Shown here piece by piece: positions 17,877 through 27,171 of a stretch of 64,000 bases of DNA (its first letter is position 1; every line of letters begins with the position of its first letter). The translations under genes and the position numbers were made by a program. Under the pieces are notes generated by a model. That model saw nothing but the letters and a program-made list of their open reading frames with translations, had not been told where the DNA came from and searched no databases. The stretch is from NCBI RefSeq assembly GCF_030546645.1, contig NZ_JAUOTO010000002.1, positions 124,001 through 188,000 of the forward strand, given 5' to 3'. This stretch comes from Flavitalea plasmicola. Lineage in GTDB: Bacteria; Bacteroidota; Bacteroidia; Chitinophagales; Chitinophagaceae.

Positions 17877-17984
17877 TGGTTGGTGGCCAAGCTGGCTAAA
17901 TGGATGCCGGATTTTGTATATCATAGGATTGGATGAGTTTTTTGGCATTTTGATTGTAATAGTGGTACCATAAAAGCGCACTAT

Positions 17985-18161
17985 ATGAATAAAAAGCAAC
18001 TTATCGCCTTAGCAACTGTCACGACCCTTGTAGCCGGCGCAGCCACCATCTATCTCCTGACCAAAAGAAAGCGTGCAAAAAGGCTGGCCGTCATATCGAA
18101 TGCCGGATACGAAATGGCTTATGATGTGCATTATCCCATCAGATATAAGAAAAGATCATAG
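17985..18161 (+). CDS. Small single-pass membrane protein (58 aa)
   Basis: ATG at 17985 to TAG at 18159-18161 encodes 58 residues: MNKKQLIALATVTTLVAGA, a hydrophobic helix to about residue 25, then a strongly basic segment (TKRKRAKR) and a Tyr/Arg-rich tail ending YKKRS. The positive-rich region after the helix predicts a short N-out, C-in protein. Codon use is like its neighbours. No family recognised; its short length makes it easy to miss. Confidence 0.6.
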   Translation: MNKKQLIALATVTTLVAGAATIYLLTKRKRAKRLAVISNAGYEMAYDVHYPIRYKKRS

Positions 18162-18209
18162 GTGAGCCGGCGAGGGGAGCACCATCAATGACAATTCCCC
18201 CGGCATTAG

Positions 18210-18665
18210 TTATTTTTTCTGATATAACCCCATCAGGTCTGCCCGTGCCAGTATATGCCCTTGCATGGCATCCAGCATATCTTTTTTGGAGGAGCCCGGG
18301 GGAAGGTTTAGTTCGTCATCGAGCGCATAGACATGAAAAAAATACCGATGCTTGCCCTTGGGGGGGCAAGGACCTCCATAGCCATTATTTCCAAAACTGT
18401 TGCGACCGTAAACGCCGGGAACATCATTCTCTTGAATGGCTTCATCCGGCCGTATATTCCACACCAGCCAATGATCGAATACGCCATGGCCCGTGTCAGG
18501 ATCTTCCATGATGATCGCCAGGGACCCGGTTTGCCGGGGGAACCCTTTTATTTCAAAAGAAGGATTCACATTTTCCCCATCGCAGGTGTATTTCGATGGA
18601 ATGTCCTCTCCATTCCTGAATGCGGGACTCAGGATCCGCAAGTCTGTGTCGGTGATGGTAGCCAT
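18210..18665 (-). CDS. YbhB/YbcL family (PEBP/Raf-kinase-inhibitor-like) protein
   Basis: A 151-aa phosphatidylethanolamine-binding-protein fold member. Family motifs are SPAFRNGEDIPSKYTCDGEN near the N-terminus, IIMEDPDTGHGVFDHWLVWNI in the middle (the DPD and HW ligand-pocket residues) and GPCPPKGKHRYFFHVYALD. Length is typical of the bacterial YbhB group. The role of this group is unsettled. It is convergent with the 58-aa gene and stands alone. Confidence 0.9.
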   Translation of the reverse strand: MATITDTDLRILSPAFRNGEDIPSKYTCDGENVNPSFEIKGFPRQTGSLAIIMEDPDTGHGVFDHWLVWNIRPDEAIQENDVPGVYGRNSFGNNGYGGPCPPKGKHRYFFHVYALDDELNLPPGSSKKDMLDAMQGHILARADLMGLYQKK

Positions 18666-18877
18666 AAGAATGCATTTTATCCCATAGCCTAAAAAAATAT
18701 GCCCGGTGGCCTATGACCCTGCCGGAATAGCCGCCGGGGAAACTTCAGGACAATGGGGAGCTTTTGTCCCATCCCGCCCAGGAAGGTCAGAATATTAACA
18801 TTTTATGTAAGATTGCTGCGGCAATTAGCCTGTAATTTGATACGTTATTAAGTTATTAGGGAATAGTGTATTTTCGT

Positions 18878-19771
18878 ATGCAGAACCACAGCAATATGGC
18901 CGATAATTTCGAATCACAGAAGAATATCAAAGCTTCGGGATATACCCTGGGGATCTGCATCCTACTGGTGATCCTTTTTTTTGCCATCAGCTGGACCCTG
19001 CCGGTGCAAGTTCCTCCTACCGTTGAGGAAGGGATCGAGGTTAACCTGGGCAACAGCGATCAGGGACTGGGAACGGATCAGCCCTATCTTCCGGGCAAGC
19101 CGTCCGCGGACGACCATGAAAAATATACGCCACCCAAACAGGCGGTGGTAGAAAAGGAACCAGCCAAGGATGTGGAGACGAATGATAACGATAAAGAAGA
19201 GGCCCCTGTGGTCAAAAAGGCGGTGGTGACCAAACCCAATGCAACAAAGATCCCCGATAAGGAAGTGGTAAAGACGCCGGCCAGGCCTGTTAAGCAGCCG
19301 GAGACTATGCCTACGCCACCGAAGCCAAAGCCTAAAGCGCAGATGCATGGCATCAATGGCACGGGTACGGGTGGCAACGACGCCGACGATTATAAGCCGG
19401 GCAGTAACCAGGGTATTGCGGGCGGTCACGGCGACCAGGGCGCTCCGGGCGGCAATCCCAATTCCAATAATTACACGGGCGGGGGAAGGGGCAATTCAGG
19501 CGTTGCGATTTCGAGGGGGCTTAATGGACGCCATATCACCGGATTGCCATCCTTTACCGATGACTTTAATGAAAATGCAAAAGTGGCTGTCGATATTCAT
19601 GTAGACGGGAACGGTAATGTAACGGACGCTTCCTATCAGCCCCGTGGCTCCACGACCTCAGATGCTTCCATGAAGGCCATCGCCATCCGTAAAGCCAGGC
19701 AGGTGAAATTTAATGGCGGCGCGGATGAATCCGTGGGTACGCTTGTCTTCAACTTTAAGGTGCATAATTAA
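18878..19771 (+). CDS. TonB-like energy transducer
   Basis: A 297-aa protein with a single membrane helix (about residues 23-40), a long Pro/Lys/Gly-rich periplasmic linker (including PKPKPKAQMHG and a Gly/Asn-rich stretch) and a C-terminal TonB-like domain (VAVDIHVDGNGNVTDASYQP). It would couple the proton-motive force, through ExbB/ExbD, to outer-membrane receptors. ATGs at 18878 and 18896 are both possible. folC follows 25 nt downstream. In Bacteroidota I expect exbB-exbD-tonB-folC; here no exbB or exbD precedes it within the window. Confidence 0.78.
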   Translation: MQNHSNMADNFESQKNIKASGYTLGICILLVILFFAISWTLPVQVPPTVEEGIEVNLGNSDQGLGTDQPYLPGKPSADDHEKYTPPKQAVVEKEPAKDVETNDNDKEEAPVVKKAVVTKPNATKIPDKEVVKTPARPVKQPETMPTPPKPKPKAQMHGINGTGTGGNDADDYKPGSNQGIAGGHGDQGAPGGNPNSNNYTGGGRGNSGVAISRGLNGRHITGLPSFTDDFNENAKVAVDIHVDGNGNVTDASYQPRGSTTSDASMKAIAIRKARQVKFNGGADESVGTLVFNFKVHN

Positions 19772-19796
19772 GCTCCCCGTATCTTTGCGTCCTATT

Positions 19797-21083
19797 ATGG
19801 ACTACCAGCAAACATTAGCCTATCTTTTTACCCGGCTACCGCTGTTCAGCCGGGTCGGCGCGGCGGCCTACCGGAGCGATCTTACCAATACCATCGCACT
19901 GAGCGAGTTCCTTGGCAGGCCGGAGCGGCGCTTCCCTTCCATACATGTGGCAGGCACCAACGGGAAAGGGTCCACCAGTCATATGCTGGCCGCGATCTTC
20001 CAATCGGCGGGCTATAAGACGGGCCTCTATACTTCACCTCATCTGAAAGATTTCAGGGAAAGGATAAAAGTGAACGGACAGATGATCCGAGAAGCGTTTG
20101 TCGTAGACTTTGTACAGCGTATCCGTCCGCTGTCCGAGACCATGGATCCTTCTTTCTTTGAAATGACGGTGGCCATGGCCTTTGAATATTTTGCCGTGGA
20201 GCAAGTGGATATCGCCATCGTGGAAGTAGGGCTGGGCGGCAGGCTGGACAGCACCAATATCATTATTCCGGAACTGTCCGTCATCACGAATATCGGGTAT
20301 GATCATATGAACATGCTGGGAGAGACCTTGCCGCTGATAGCCTTTGAGAAGGCTGGCATTATCAAGCAGGGCATTCCTGTTGTCGTGGGCGAGCATCACC
20401 CCGAGACGGCTCCCGTGTTCGAAAAAAAGGCTGCCGAAGCACAGGCGGCGCTTACGTTTGCGGATCAGCAACGATCCGTCTATGACTGGAATTATCAACG
20501 GCATCACCTGGTGGCGGAGGTTGCCGCCAGCCCCCTTGCGGATGACAAGGAATTTTACCAGCTGGACCTGCCCGGCATCTACCAGACAAAGAACCTGCTG
20601 ACAGTGCTGGAAGCCGTGCACGTATTACGCCTGCGGGGCTGGAAACTGGAGCAGGCGGCCGTCCTTCAGGGATTGCAGCATGTGAAGAAGCTAACGGGAC
20701 TCCATGGACGCTGGGAGCTGATACACGAACATCCTGACGTCGTACTGGATGTTGCGCACAATGAGGATGGCATGCGGCAGCTGGTGCAGCAGATAGAGGT
20801 CACCGATCATGAAGCGCTGTACATCGTCCTGGGCATGGTGGGCGACAAGGACATCCAGCGGGCGCTGGCCCTGCTTCCCCGTGCCGCACGTTATTATTTC
20901 ACCCGCGCGGATATCCCAAGGGCCCTGCCGGAAGAGAAGCTGGCGGAACAGGCCCGGCGATATGGACTGGAAGGCAATACTTACCCTACTGTCGCCGAGG
21001 CCCTGAAAGCAGCCCGGTCCCAAGCAAAGGCCCGGGACCTGGTCGTCGTCTGTGGCAGTGTCTTTGTCGTGGGAGAGGTGTGA
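19797..21083 (+). CDS. folC: Bifunctional dihydrofolate synthase/folylpolyglutamate synthase
   Basis: A 428-aa Mur-ligase-like enzyme adding glutamate to dihydropteroate and folates. The P-loop is in HVAGTNGKGSTSHMLA (about residues 45-60); TSPHLKDFRERI, EVGLGGRLDSTN, ITNIGYDHMNMLG and the C-terminal DVAHNEDGM are all family motifs. The ATG at 19797 is chosen because the homologous start MDYQQTLAYLF lies there; the upstream extension belongs to the TonB gene region. Probably co-transcribed with the TonB-like gene. Confidence 0.94.
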   Translation: MDYQQTLAYLFTRLPLFSRVGAAAYRSDLTNTIALSEFLGRPERRFPSIHVAGTNGKGSTSHMLAAIFQSAGYKTGLYTSPHLKDFRERIKVNGQMIREAFVVDFVQRIRPLSETMDPSFFEMTVAMAFEYFAVEQVDIAIVEVGLGGRLDSTNIIIPELSVITNIGYDHMNMLGETLPLIAFEKAGIIKQGIPVVVGEHHPETAPVFEKKAAEAQAALTFADQQRSVYDWNYQRHHLVAEVAASPLADDKEFYQLDLPGIYQTKNLLTVLEAVHVLRLRGWKLEQAAVLQGLQHVKKLTGLHGRWELIHEHPDVVLDVAHNEDGMRQLVQQIEVTDHEALYIVLGMVGDKDIQRALALLPRAARYYFTRADIPRALPEEKLAEQARRYGLEGNTYPTVAEALKAARSQAKARDLVVVCGSVFVVGEV

Positions 21084-21102
21084 GCTCCCTTTTTGAAGCC
21101 GG

Positions 21103-23499
21103 CTATTCTGTCCTCAAATTTTTTACGGGATTGGCCCTTGCCGCCCTGAAGGCCTGCACGCCAATGGTCAGCGCAGCTATACCCAGCGCCGCCACGGCCG
21201 TGGCGCCAAATACCCACCATCCTATATCGATGCGATAGGCGAACTGCTGCAGCCATTTGTTCATGAAATACCAGGCCAGGAGCGATGCTATTACGGAAGC
21301 CAGCAACACCAGCCGGAGAAAGCCACCCGTCAGCAGCTGTACGATCTCCAGGATGGAAGCGCCCAGCACTTTCCGGATACCGATCTCCTTTATCCTGTTG
21401 ACGGCCGTCAGCGCGGCCAGTCCAAACAGGCCCAGGCAAGCCAGGAAGATAGAAATACCCCCTGCCCAGCCGATGATGTCCCGCCAACGCGCCTCCGCCT
21501 TGTACCAGCGGTCCAGGTCTTCGTCCAGGAAGCTATAGCGGAACGGCAGATCGGGTACGGCGGACTTCCAGGCGGCCGCCATGGCGGCGATGGCAGCCGT
21601 AGGGTCACCGGCCTGTATGCGAACGAAGATCCTTTCCGGCCGGAGGTCGGCCGGCATAAAGAAGAGCTGCGCACGTACATGGCGATCCAGTTTCTCGAAG
21701 TTGAAATCCTTCACTACCCCGATGATCGTCTTATATTGATTGCCTTTGAAGGTCCTGAACTGCTTGCCTACGGCTTCGGCGGGCGTGAGCCCTAATTCAT
21801 TTCCTGCAAGGGTTTCGTTCACGATGACGGCCCCGGCAGTGTCCATTCCCCTGCTGGCGCTGAAATTACGCCCGGCGAGCATGCGTATGCCCAAGACCTT
21901 TATGAACGCCGTATCCACGGGATATTCGATGGCGCCCCCACTCTTCCCATTGAAGTCATATCCTCCCCCCATCTGTCCCTGCCCCTCGCCCAGCCCTATC
22001 TGCGAAGCGCCGATGCCCAGGATCTCTTTATTTTTTTGGAGGGCCTGGGTAAAAAGCGGGTAGATCTTTTTTCCATCGGCATCGGCCGAGTTGACGACAA
22101 TGGTATTCTCTTTTATGAGCCCGAGGTCCTTGCCGCGCATATAATTCACCTGCCGCAGGATGATGAAGGTGGCGATGATCAGCCCTATGGACAACACGAA
22201 CTGAAAGGTCACCAGGCTTCGAGTGAAAAAATTCTCACCGCCCAGCCTGATCTTATTTTTTAAGACCTCCACCGCGTTGAACCCTGACAACACCAGCGCC
22301 GGATAGCTTCCAGCCATCAGTCCTACCAGTAATATCAGCCCGGCCAGCATCCATCCCAGCTGCGGCCATCGCCCGAAGGAGAGCGACAGCTCCTTCCCCG
22401 AGAGATGGTTGAAAAATGGCAACAGCGCATAGGCCAGCAACAGCCCCAGTAAGGCCGACACGATCGTGAGCAATACCGACTCGGTGAGAAACTGGAGGAT
22501 CAGCTGACCCTTTCCGCCACCGATGACCTTCCTTACGCCCACTTCCCGGGCCCTTCCTGCCGACCTTGCGATCGCCAGGGTAGTGAAATTGATGGAGGCG
22601 ATCAGTACGATGCCACCGGCAATGGCCAGCAGTATCCAGATATTCTTCGGGTCAGTGGTCGTGCCCGGGGGACCGGCATCGATGCGGGAATTGGTATGTA
22701 ATTCTTTTATGGATTGCAGGCCGAAGCTGGTTTTTGCATCCTTTTCGTCCGGATAGTATTTATGACGGAATTTCAATAGTCTTTGCGGGTCGGCGGGCAA
22801 TTTGCTGCCTTCTCTCAATAACACATAGGTCTCGTCGCCGAAGGTGGCATGCCAGTCATTGGCGGCATTCTTTCTCTCGCCTGTCATCAGGAGCTCATAG
22901 CTGCCCAGGGCATCGAAATGCAGGGAAGAGTTGGCGGGAATGTTCTCCATGATGCCTGTGACGGTATAAGGTATGTATGTGCTGTCCTTTTTTATCTCCA
23001 GTGTTCGTCCTGTAATATCGAGGCTGCCGAAAAGCTGGAGGGCACGATCCTTCGTCAGGACGAGGGAATGCGGTTCTTTCAGGACGGTGGCGGGATTGCC
23101 TTTTACCAGCGGGAATGAGAAAAGGTCGAAGAGTTGCGGGTCGGCGTATCCCACCGGTATGCGGGTGAGCTGTCCGTCGACACGGATCACCTGATCGTCC
23201 GGCATACTGATGCGTACGAAGTTCTCCACGTCGGGGAATTCTTTTTTTATAGCGGGTCCCAGGGGGACGTAGAGGCCTGCCATGCCTTGCTCGATGTCGT
23301 CGCGCATGAACACCTCGTTGACCCTGTACAGCCTGTCGGCATGGGCGTGCCAGCTGTCATAACTGAGTTCGCTGACCGCGTACAGTATGAAGAGTGTGCA
23401 GCAGGCAAGCCCCAGGGAGAGACCGACGATATTGATCGACGTGAGGAGCTTTTGTTTGGAGAGGTGGCGGATGGCCAGCCGGATGTAATGTTTGAGCAT
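21103..23499 (-). CDS. FtsX/MacB-type ABC transporter permease
   Basis: A 798-aa permease with an N-terminal helix (TSINIVGLSLGLACCTLFIL), a large MacB-like periplasmic domain, three helices (about 280-420), a second periplasmic domain and a final three-helix FtsX core ending ARANPVKNLRTE. Each FtsX core carries the signature GVRKVIGGGKGQL or GIRKVLGASILEI. This double-unit design is a large paralogous family in Bacteroidota; members act with a separate ATPase, which is not adjacent here. A paralogue lies at 51840-54224 (same length and ending). Substrate unknown. Confidence 0.88.
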   Translation of the reverse strand: MLKHYIRLAIRHLSKQKLLTSINIVGLSLGLACCTLFILYAVSELSYDSWHAHADRLYRVNEVFMRDDIEQGMAGLYVPLGPAIKKEFPDVENFVRISMPDDQVIRVDGQLTRIPVGYADPQLFDLFSFPLVKGNPATVLKEPHSLVLTKDRALQLFGSLDITGRTLEIKKDSTYIPYTVTGIMENIPANSSLHFDALGSYELLMTGERKNAANDWHATFGDETYVLLREGSKLPADPQRLLKFRHKYYPDEKDAKTSFGLQSIKELHTNSRIDAGPPGTTTDPKNIWILLAIAGGIVLIASINFTTLAIARSAGRAREVGVRKVIGGGKGQLILQFLTESVLLTIVSALLGLLLAYALLPFFNHLSGKELSLSFGRWPQLGWMLAGLILLVGLMAGSYPALVLSGFNAVEVLKNKIRLGGENFFTRSLVTFQFVLSIGLIIATFIILRQVNYMRGKDLGLIKENTIVVNSADADGKKIYPLFTQALQKNKEILGIGASQIGLGEGQGQMGGGYDFNGKSGGAIEYPVDTAFIKVLGIRMLAGRNFSASRGMDTAGAVIVNETLAGNELGLTPAEAVGKQFRTFKGNQYKTIIGVVKDFNFEKLDRHVRAQLFFMPADLRPERIFVRIQAGDPTAAIAAMAAAWKSAVPDLPFRYSFLDEDLDRWYKAEARWRDIIGWAGGISIFLACLGLFGLAALTAVNRIKEIGIRKVLGASILEIVQLLTGGFLRLVLLASVIASLLAWYFMNKWLQQFAYRIDIGWWVFGATAVAALGIAALTIGVQAFRAARANPVKNLRTE

Positions 23500-23668
23500 G
23501 CATGGTAGGTTTTGTTTTTTTAAGAGCTAAATGAATGCCGGATTTGTATGGGTTTGACGGTCAGGCATTAATGTACGAACACTATCGTAGAAGTGTGCGG
23601 TTGTGATACATTTTGTGTACGGTTAAACTAAATAAAGAAAATTGAGAAAGTGAATCTGAAAGAATAGA

Positions 23669-24226
23669 TCAATACTTCAACTCCCCCAGTCTCGCCAGTC
23701 CGTAAAAGATGGCTGTGACGTGCATGCTCTGGATGATCTTATTCTCACGCAGCAGCTGTTTGAGCTCATCGATGGTGAAAAGATAGATCTCGATCTCTTC
23801 ATTTTGATCCAGGTGCTGCGCCTGCACCTTTCGTCCTCCGGTGGCCAGGTAGATATGCATCCAGTTGTTGTTGGTGGAGGGATTGGAAGAGGTCTTTCCC
23901 AGGTATTCGTATTTTTCGAAGCTATAGCCTGTCTCTTCCAAAAGCTCGCGCCGGATGGCGGCTTCCAGGTCCGGGTCGGTGTCGTCTACGCAGCCGCCGG
24001 GGATCTCGTAATTGGTTTCGGCCAGGGCATGGCGGTATTGTCTTTCCATAACGACCTTCCCATCTTCCGTCAGGGCCAGGGCGGTGACCCAGGTAGGGAA
24101 TTCGTATACGTAATAAGGAGTGACGATCTGTCCGTCCTGCCGCTGGGCAGTTTCTTTTCGGATGGTGAACCAGGTGTCTTTGTACAGGTATTCGGAGGAA
24201 AGTGTTTTCCAGCTAAGGTCTTGCAT
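23669..24226 (-). CDS. NUDIX hydrolase
   Basis: A 185-aa NUDIX protein with a full-length box: PGGCVDDTDPDLEAAIRREL followed by LEETGY (about residues 84-110). Upstream residues YYVYEFPTWVTALALTEDG resemble the ADP-sugar pyrophosphatase group, but the substrate is not determined. The ATG at 24226 lies 5 nt after the stop of the DinB gene; an upstream GTG at 24238 would overlap it. It is the last gene of a probable ABC ATPase-DinB-NUDIX operon. Confidence 0.85.
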   Translation of the reverse strand: MQDLSWKTLSSEYLYKDTWFTIRKETAQRQDGQIVTPYYVYEFPTWVTALALTEDGKVVMERQYRHALAETNYEIPGGCVDDTDPDLEAAIRRELLEETGYSFEKYEYLGKTSSNPSTNNNWMHIYLATGGRKVQAQHLDQNEEIEIYLFTIDELKQLLRENKIIQSMHVTAIFYGLARLGELKY

Positions 24227-24231
24227 AATTT

Positions 24232-24768
24232 TTACCACTCGTTTCGTTCGCGTAAGGAGGTGATATGGGCCACGTGATGTTTGCCATGCCAGGCATAGTT
24301 GCCTAAAAGGTACCAGAGGGTCATCTCCTTATTGTGCTCAGGATGCATTACTTTCCGTTGCCAATCCTGGAGGGTGAGATCGCTGATTGCGGAATGCCAA
24401 CGGGTATGCAGGGCATATAGCAAGGTGATGGAAATATTCACGGGTATGTTCTCCACGTCGGCCATATCGGCCCAAAGTTTTTCTTCGTATGGCTTGATGG
24501 TGGGATTGTCTTCAGTGAGGCCCAGCTTGTGCCGGATATAGCCATTCATATGGCTGTCGGCCACGTGGTGCACTACCTGCTGTATGGTCCATCCACCTTC
24601 TCGGTAGGGGGTCTGCAGCTGCGACTCATCCAGGTTGAGGATCGCATTCTCCAGCAATTGCGGCAGGAATTTGATATCATTCAGCCAATCTTCCTTCAAT
24701 TTTTCCGAGAATGGCTGCGGCTCATACTTGCCGATGGGGTAACGAAGGTCGGTGGTTAACTGGCTCAT
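24232..24768 (-). CDS. DinB/YfiT family protein, putative bacillithiol S-transferase
   Basis: A 178-aa DinB-fold protein close to the YfiT group. The metal-binding His triad is visible: His in QQVVHHVADSHMNGYIR (about residues 66-67) and the pair in GKHHVAHI near the C-terminus. The YfiT start YPIGKYEPQPFSEKLKEDW is well kept. Members transfer bacillithiol to electrophiles, and Bacteroidota are known bacillithiol makers. It follows the ABC ATPase by 24 nt and precedes the NUDIX gene by 5 nt. Confidence 0.82.
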   Translation of the reverse strand: MSQLTTDLRYPIGKYEPQPFSEKLKEDWLNDIKFLPQLLENAILNLDESQLQTPYREGGWTIQQVVHHVADSHMNGYIRHKLGLTEDNPTIKPYEEKLWADMADVENIPVNISITLLYALHTRWHSAISDLTLQDWQRKVMHPEHNKEMTLWYLLGNYAWHGKHHVAHITSLRERNEW

Positions 24769-24792
24769 GGTGGATGGTTTAATTGTGGTTTG

Positions 24793-25557
24793 CTAATTTT
24801 GTTCCCGGAGCGCATGTCCCGTGAGGTTGATGAAAACATCTTCCAGGTTGGCTTTTTTGACTTCTTTCGGTCGCTCGAACCCGGTGGCGACCAGCTTGTC
24901 GATCAATTTGTCCGGGGAGTCCAGGGCGATGATCTTTCCTGCATCCACGATGGCTACCCTGTCGCACAGGACCTCTGCTTCTTCCATGTAGTGGGTGGTG
25001 ATGATGATGGTGGCGCCTTTGTCCCTGATGTTCCTGATCAACTCCCACAGATTGCGTCTGGCCTGTGGGTCGAGGCCTGTGGTGGGTTCGTCCAGGAAGA
25101 TGATCCTGGGTTGGTTGATCAGCGTGGTAGCGATGGAGAACCGTTGTTTCTGGCCGCCGCTGAGGTCTTTGTACTTTGCTTTGGCTTTGTCACGGAGATT
25201 GACGGCGTCCAGCAGGTCAGCCGGACGGACCCTGCGATTGTAGAGGCCGCCGAACAGCTCCAGCAGCTCCGACAGGTTGAGCCCCGGATAATAGCCGGAG
25301 GTCTGCAGCTGTACGCCGATGATCTTTTTTATTTCTCCCGGATCCTTGTCCAGGTGGAATCCGTCGACGATGACGGTGCCGGAGGTCTTATCCCGGAGGG
25401 TTTCGATGATCTCCAGCGTAGTGGATTTTCCGGCGCCATTAGGTCCCAGCAGGCCAAAGACCTCTCCTTCCCGCACGTCGAAGCTGATGCCTTTTACGGC
25501 TTCGAAATCACCATATTTTTTCCAGAGGTCTTTGACGGAAATGATCGTTCCCTTCAT
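24793..25557 (-). CDS. ABC transporter ATP-binding protein
   Basis: A 254-aa ABC ATPase with Walker A GPNAGAGKST (GLLGPNGAGKSTT, about residues 38-50), Q-loop GVQLQTSGYY, signature LSGGQKQR, Walker B RIIFLDEPTTGLDPQ and the H-loop ITTHYMEEAE. The order and the TTGLDP box fit ATPases of ABC-2 type exporters (drug or lipid). No permease gene adjoins it: downstream are DinB and NUDIX genes, upstream a CAP-domain gene 42 nt away. It may serve a permease elsewhere. Confidence 0.9.
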   Translation of the reverse strand: MKGTIISVKDLWKKYGDFEAVKGISFDVREGEVFGLLGPNGAGKSTTLEIIETLRDKTSGTVIVDGFHLDKDPGEIKKIIGVQLQTSGYYPGLNLSELLELFGGLYNRRVRPADLLDAVNLRDKAKAKYKDLSGGQKQRFSIATTLINQPRIIFLDEPTTGLDPQARRNLWELIRNIRDKGATIIITTHYMEEAEVLCDRVAIVDAGKIIALDSPDKLIDKLVATGFERPKEVKKANLEDVFINLTGHALREQN

Positions 25558-25599
25558 GATGTGAAAATACGAAAAATATGTATGCGCTGCCTGAGATCA

Positions 25600-26136
25600 T
25601 CAACGCACGAATATCTGCGTAAAATAGATCACCCCGTCGCGCCGCGTCGCCAGCCCGATGCCGGTGAGCTTGAAGTCACCTTCGATATTCTTGCGATGCC
25701 CGGGGCTATGCAGCCATCCATTTACCACTTCGCGGGCGCTCATAGGGCCTGAGGCGACGTTCTCCGCGCCGATGCGGACAGGTCCCAGGCGATTGCCGAT
25801 GCGTTCGATACGCTGCCGCAATCCGTCATGTCCGAAGCGGGTCTTCCCCGAGAGCATGTTGCGGCTATGTTCAAGCGCAACGGAGGAGATGAAGGAGTTG
25901 GCCTGAAGGGATTTGAGTCCGATGGAGCGGCGGTGGTCGTTGACGTAGCGCAGGATGTCGGAAGACATGGAGGCGGCAGATGTCTGGATATGCGATGGAT
26001 GGTGTGATGACAGGGCGGTGTTGGCAGGTGGGGAGTAGGCAGGCGCGGTGTTGGCAAACGCAGGGTTGGCAAGGGAAAGCAGGGGCAGCATCAGGGTCAT
26101 GCCGCAAAAACGGCAAAGCAGGACGGATAGCTTCAT
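25600..26136 (-). CDS. Secreted CAP-domain (SCP/PR-1) protein
   Basis: A 178-aa protein with a signal peptide (cleavage near SLANPAFA), a Pro/Ala/His/Ser-rich low-complexity linker (about residues 28-55) and a CAP domain: ILRYVNDHRRSIGLKSL, HSRNMLSGKTRFGHDGL, GAENVASGPMSAREVVNGW, and HSPGHRKNI with late FTQIFVR. Bacterial CAP proteins are extracellular or periplasmic with poorly known roles. A good TAnnTTTG box lies upstream. It may be the first gene of a transcript continuing into the ABC ATPase. Confidence 0.85.
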   Translation of the reverse strand: MKLSVLLCRFCGMTLMLPLLSLANPAFANTAPAYSPPANTALSSHHPSHIQTSAASMSSDILRYVNDHRRSIGLKSLQANSFISSVALEHSRNMLSGKTRFGHDGLRQRIERIGNRLGPVRIGAENVASGPMSAREVVNGWLHSPGHRKNIEGDFKLTGIGLATRRDGVIYFTQIFVR

Positions 26137-26167
26137 TTTTTTAGGAATTATGGTGCCTTAGAGTAGT

Positions 26168-26175
26168 CAAATATA
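26168..26175 (-). promoter_or_regulatory. Candidate -7 box for the CAP-domain gene
   Basis: TATATTTG on the minus strand matches TAnnTTTG exactly, 32 nt upstream of the ATG at 26136. No TTG is at the expected -33 spacing. Confidence 0.5.
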
Positions 26176-26261
26176 GCGCCAATGTTGGTTAAATGGAAGG
26201 TAATAAATGACAACCAAATCGGTGGCACGGCTGTTGTTGAGGCATAATAAACTTGAATTTT

Positions 26262-27140
26262 ATGGCAAAGGTTTGGTTTATAACGGGCAGTTCCAGGGGA
26301 CTGGGGCGGAGTCTTACGGAAGCGGTGCTGGCAGCAGGGGATAAAGTGGCGGCGACGGCCCGGAAGCCGCAGCAGCTGGACGATCTGGCGGCGAAGTACA
26401 AGGATCAGCTGTTGGCGGTGGAGCTGGATGTGACGGACCGCGCAGCGGTGTATAAGTCAGTGGCGGACACCGTGAAACATTTTGGCCGGATCGACGTGCT
26501 GGTGAACAATGCCGGCTTTGGCGTTATCGGGGCGGCGGAAGCCTATACGGATGAGCAGTTCCGCAGTCAGCTGGACACCAATTTATATGCACCCATCGAA
26601 GTGACGCGGGCCGTGCTGCCCTATATGCGCCGGCAGCGTTCGGGGTTCATCATGCAGATCAGCTCTGTCGGCGGCCGGGTCGGTAATGCGGGACTGACGA
26701 TGTACCAGGCGGCCAAGTTTGGCCTTGGCGGATTCAGCGAAGCGCTGGCGAAAGAGGTGGCGCCATTGGGCATACGGGTGACCTGCGTTGAGCCAGGAGG
26801 ATTCAGGACCGATTGGGCCGGGGCGTCCATGAGCTATGCGCCGGCAGTGGAAGGCTATGAGGAGACGGTGGGGAAGAGAATCGCTCTTTTCCAGGGCGGC
26901 ACCTATATTCCGGTGGGAGATCCGGACAAGGCGGCAAAGGTGATGGTAGCGTTGGCGGACGAAGCGCAGCCCCCTGTGCACCTGGTGCTGGGGAGCGAGG
27001 CCATCGCCATTTTGGAAAAGGCCAATGCCATACGGGATGAGGAGCTGGCAAAGTGGACGCCGGTGAGCTTGTCCACGGATGCGGACGATGCCGATGCGGA
27101 AAAATTCCTGTCGACGGGCTTTGGGAAAAGCTATAGATAA
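26262..27140 (+). CDS. SDR family oxidoreductase
   Basis: A 292-aa short-chain dehydrogenase with the cofactor motif WFITGSSRGLGRSLTEA, VDVLVNNAGFGVIG, the catalytic Ser region MQISSVGGRVG and YQAAKFG (the YxxxK pair). The C-terminal extension beyond residue 240 is of the type seen in DltE-like and retinol-dehydrogenase-like SDRs. ATG 26262 is preferred to an upstream TTG at 26253. Convergent with fbp. Substrate unknown. Confidence 0.88.
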   Translation: MAKVWFITGSSRGLGRSLTEAVLAAGDKVAATARKPQQLDDLAAKYKDQLLAVELDVTDRAAVYKSVADTVKHFGRIDVLVNNAGFGVIGAAEAYTDEQFRSQLDTNLYAPIEVTRAVLPYMRRQRSGFIMQISSVGGRVGNAGLTMYQAAKFGLGGFSEALAKEVAPLGIRVTCVEPGGFRTDWAGASMSYAPAVEGYEETVGKRIALFQGGTYIPVGDPDKAAKVMVALADEAQPPVHLVLGSEAIAILEKANAIRDEELAKWTPVSLSTDADDADAEKFLSTGFGKSYR

Positions 27141-27171
27141 ATGCCGGGCGGGGGTGGGCGTCGGGCGCGGG

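Noticed and set aside
24790-25752. A 320-codon plus-strand frame
   Set aside because: Antisense to the ABC ATPase, which has all Walker and signature motifs.
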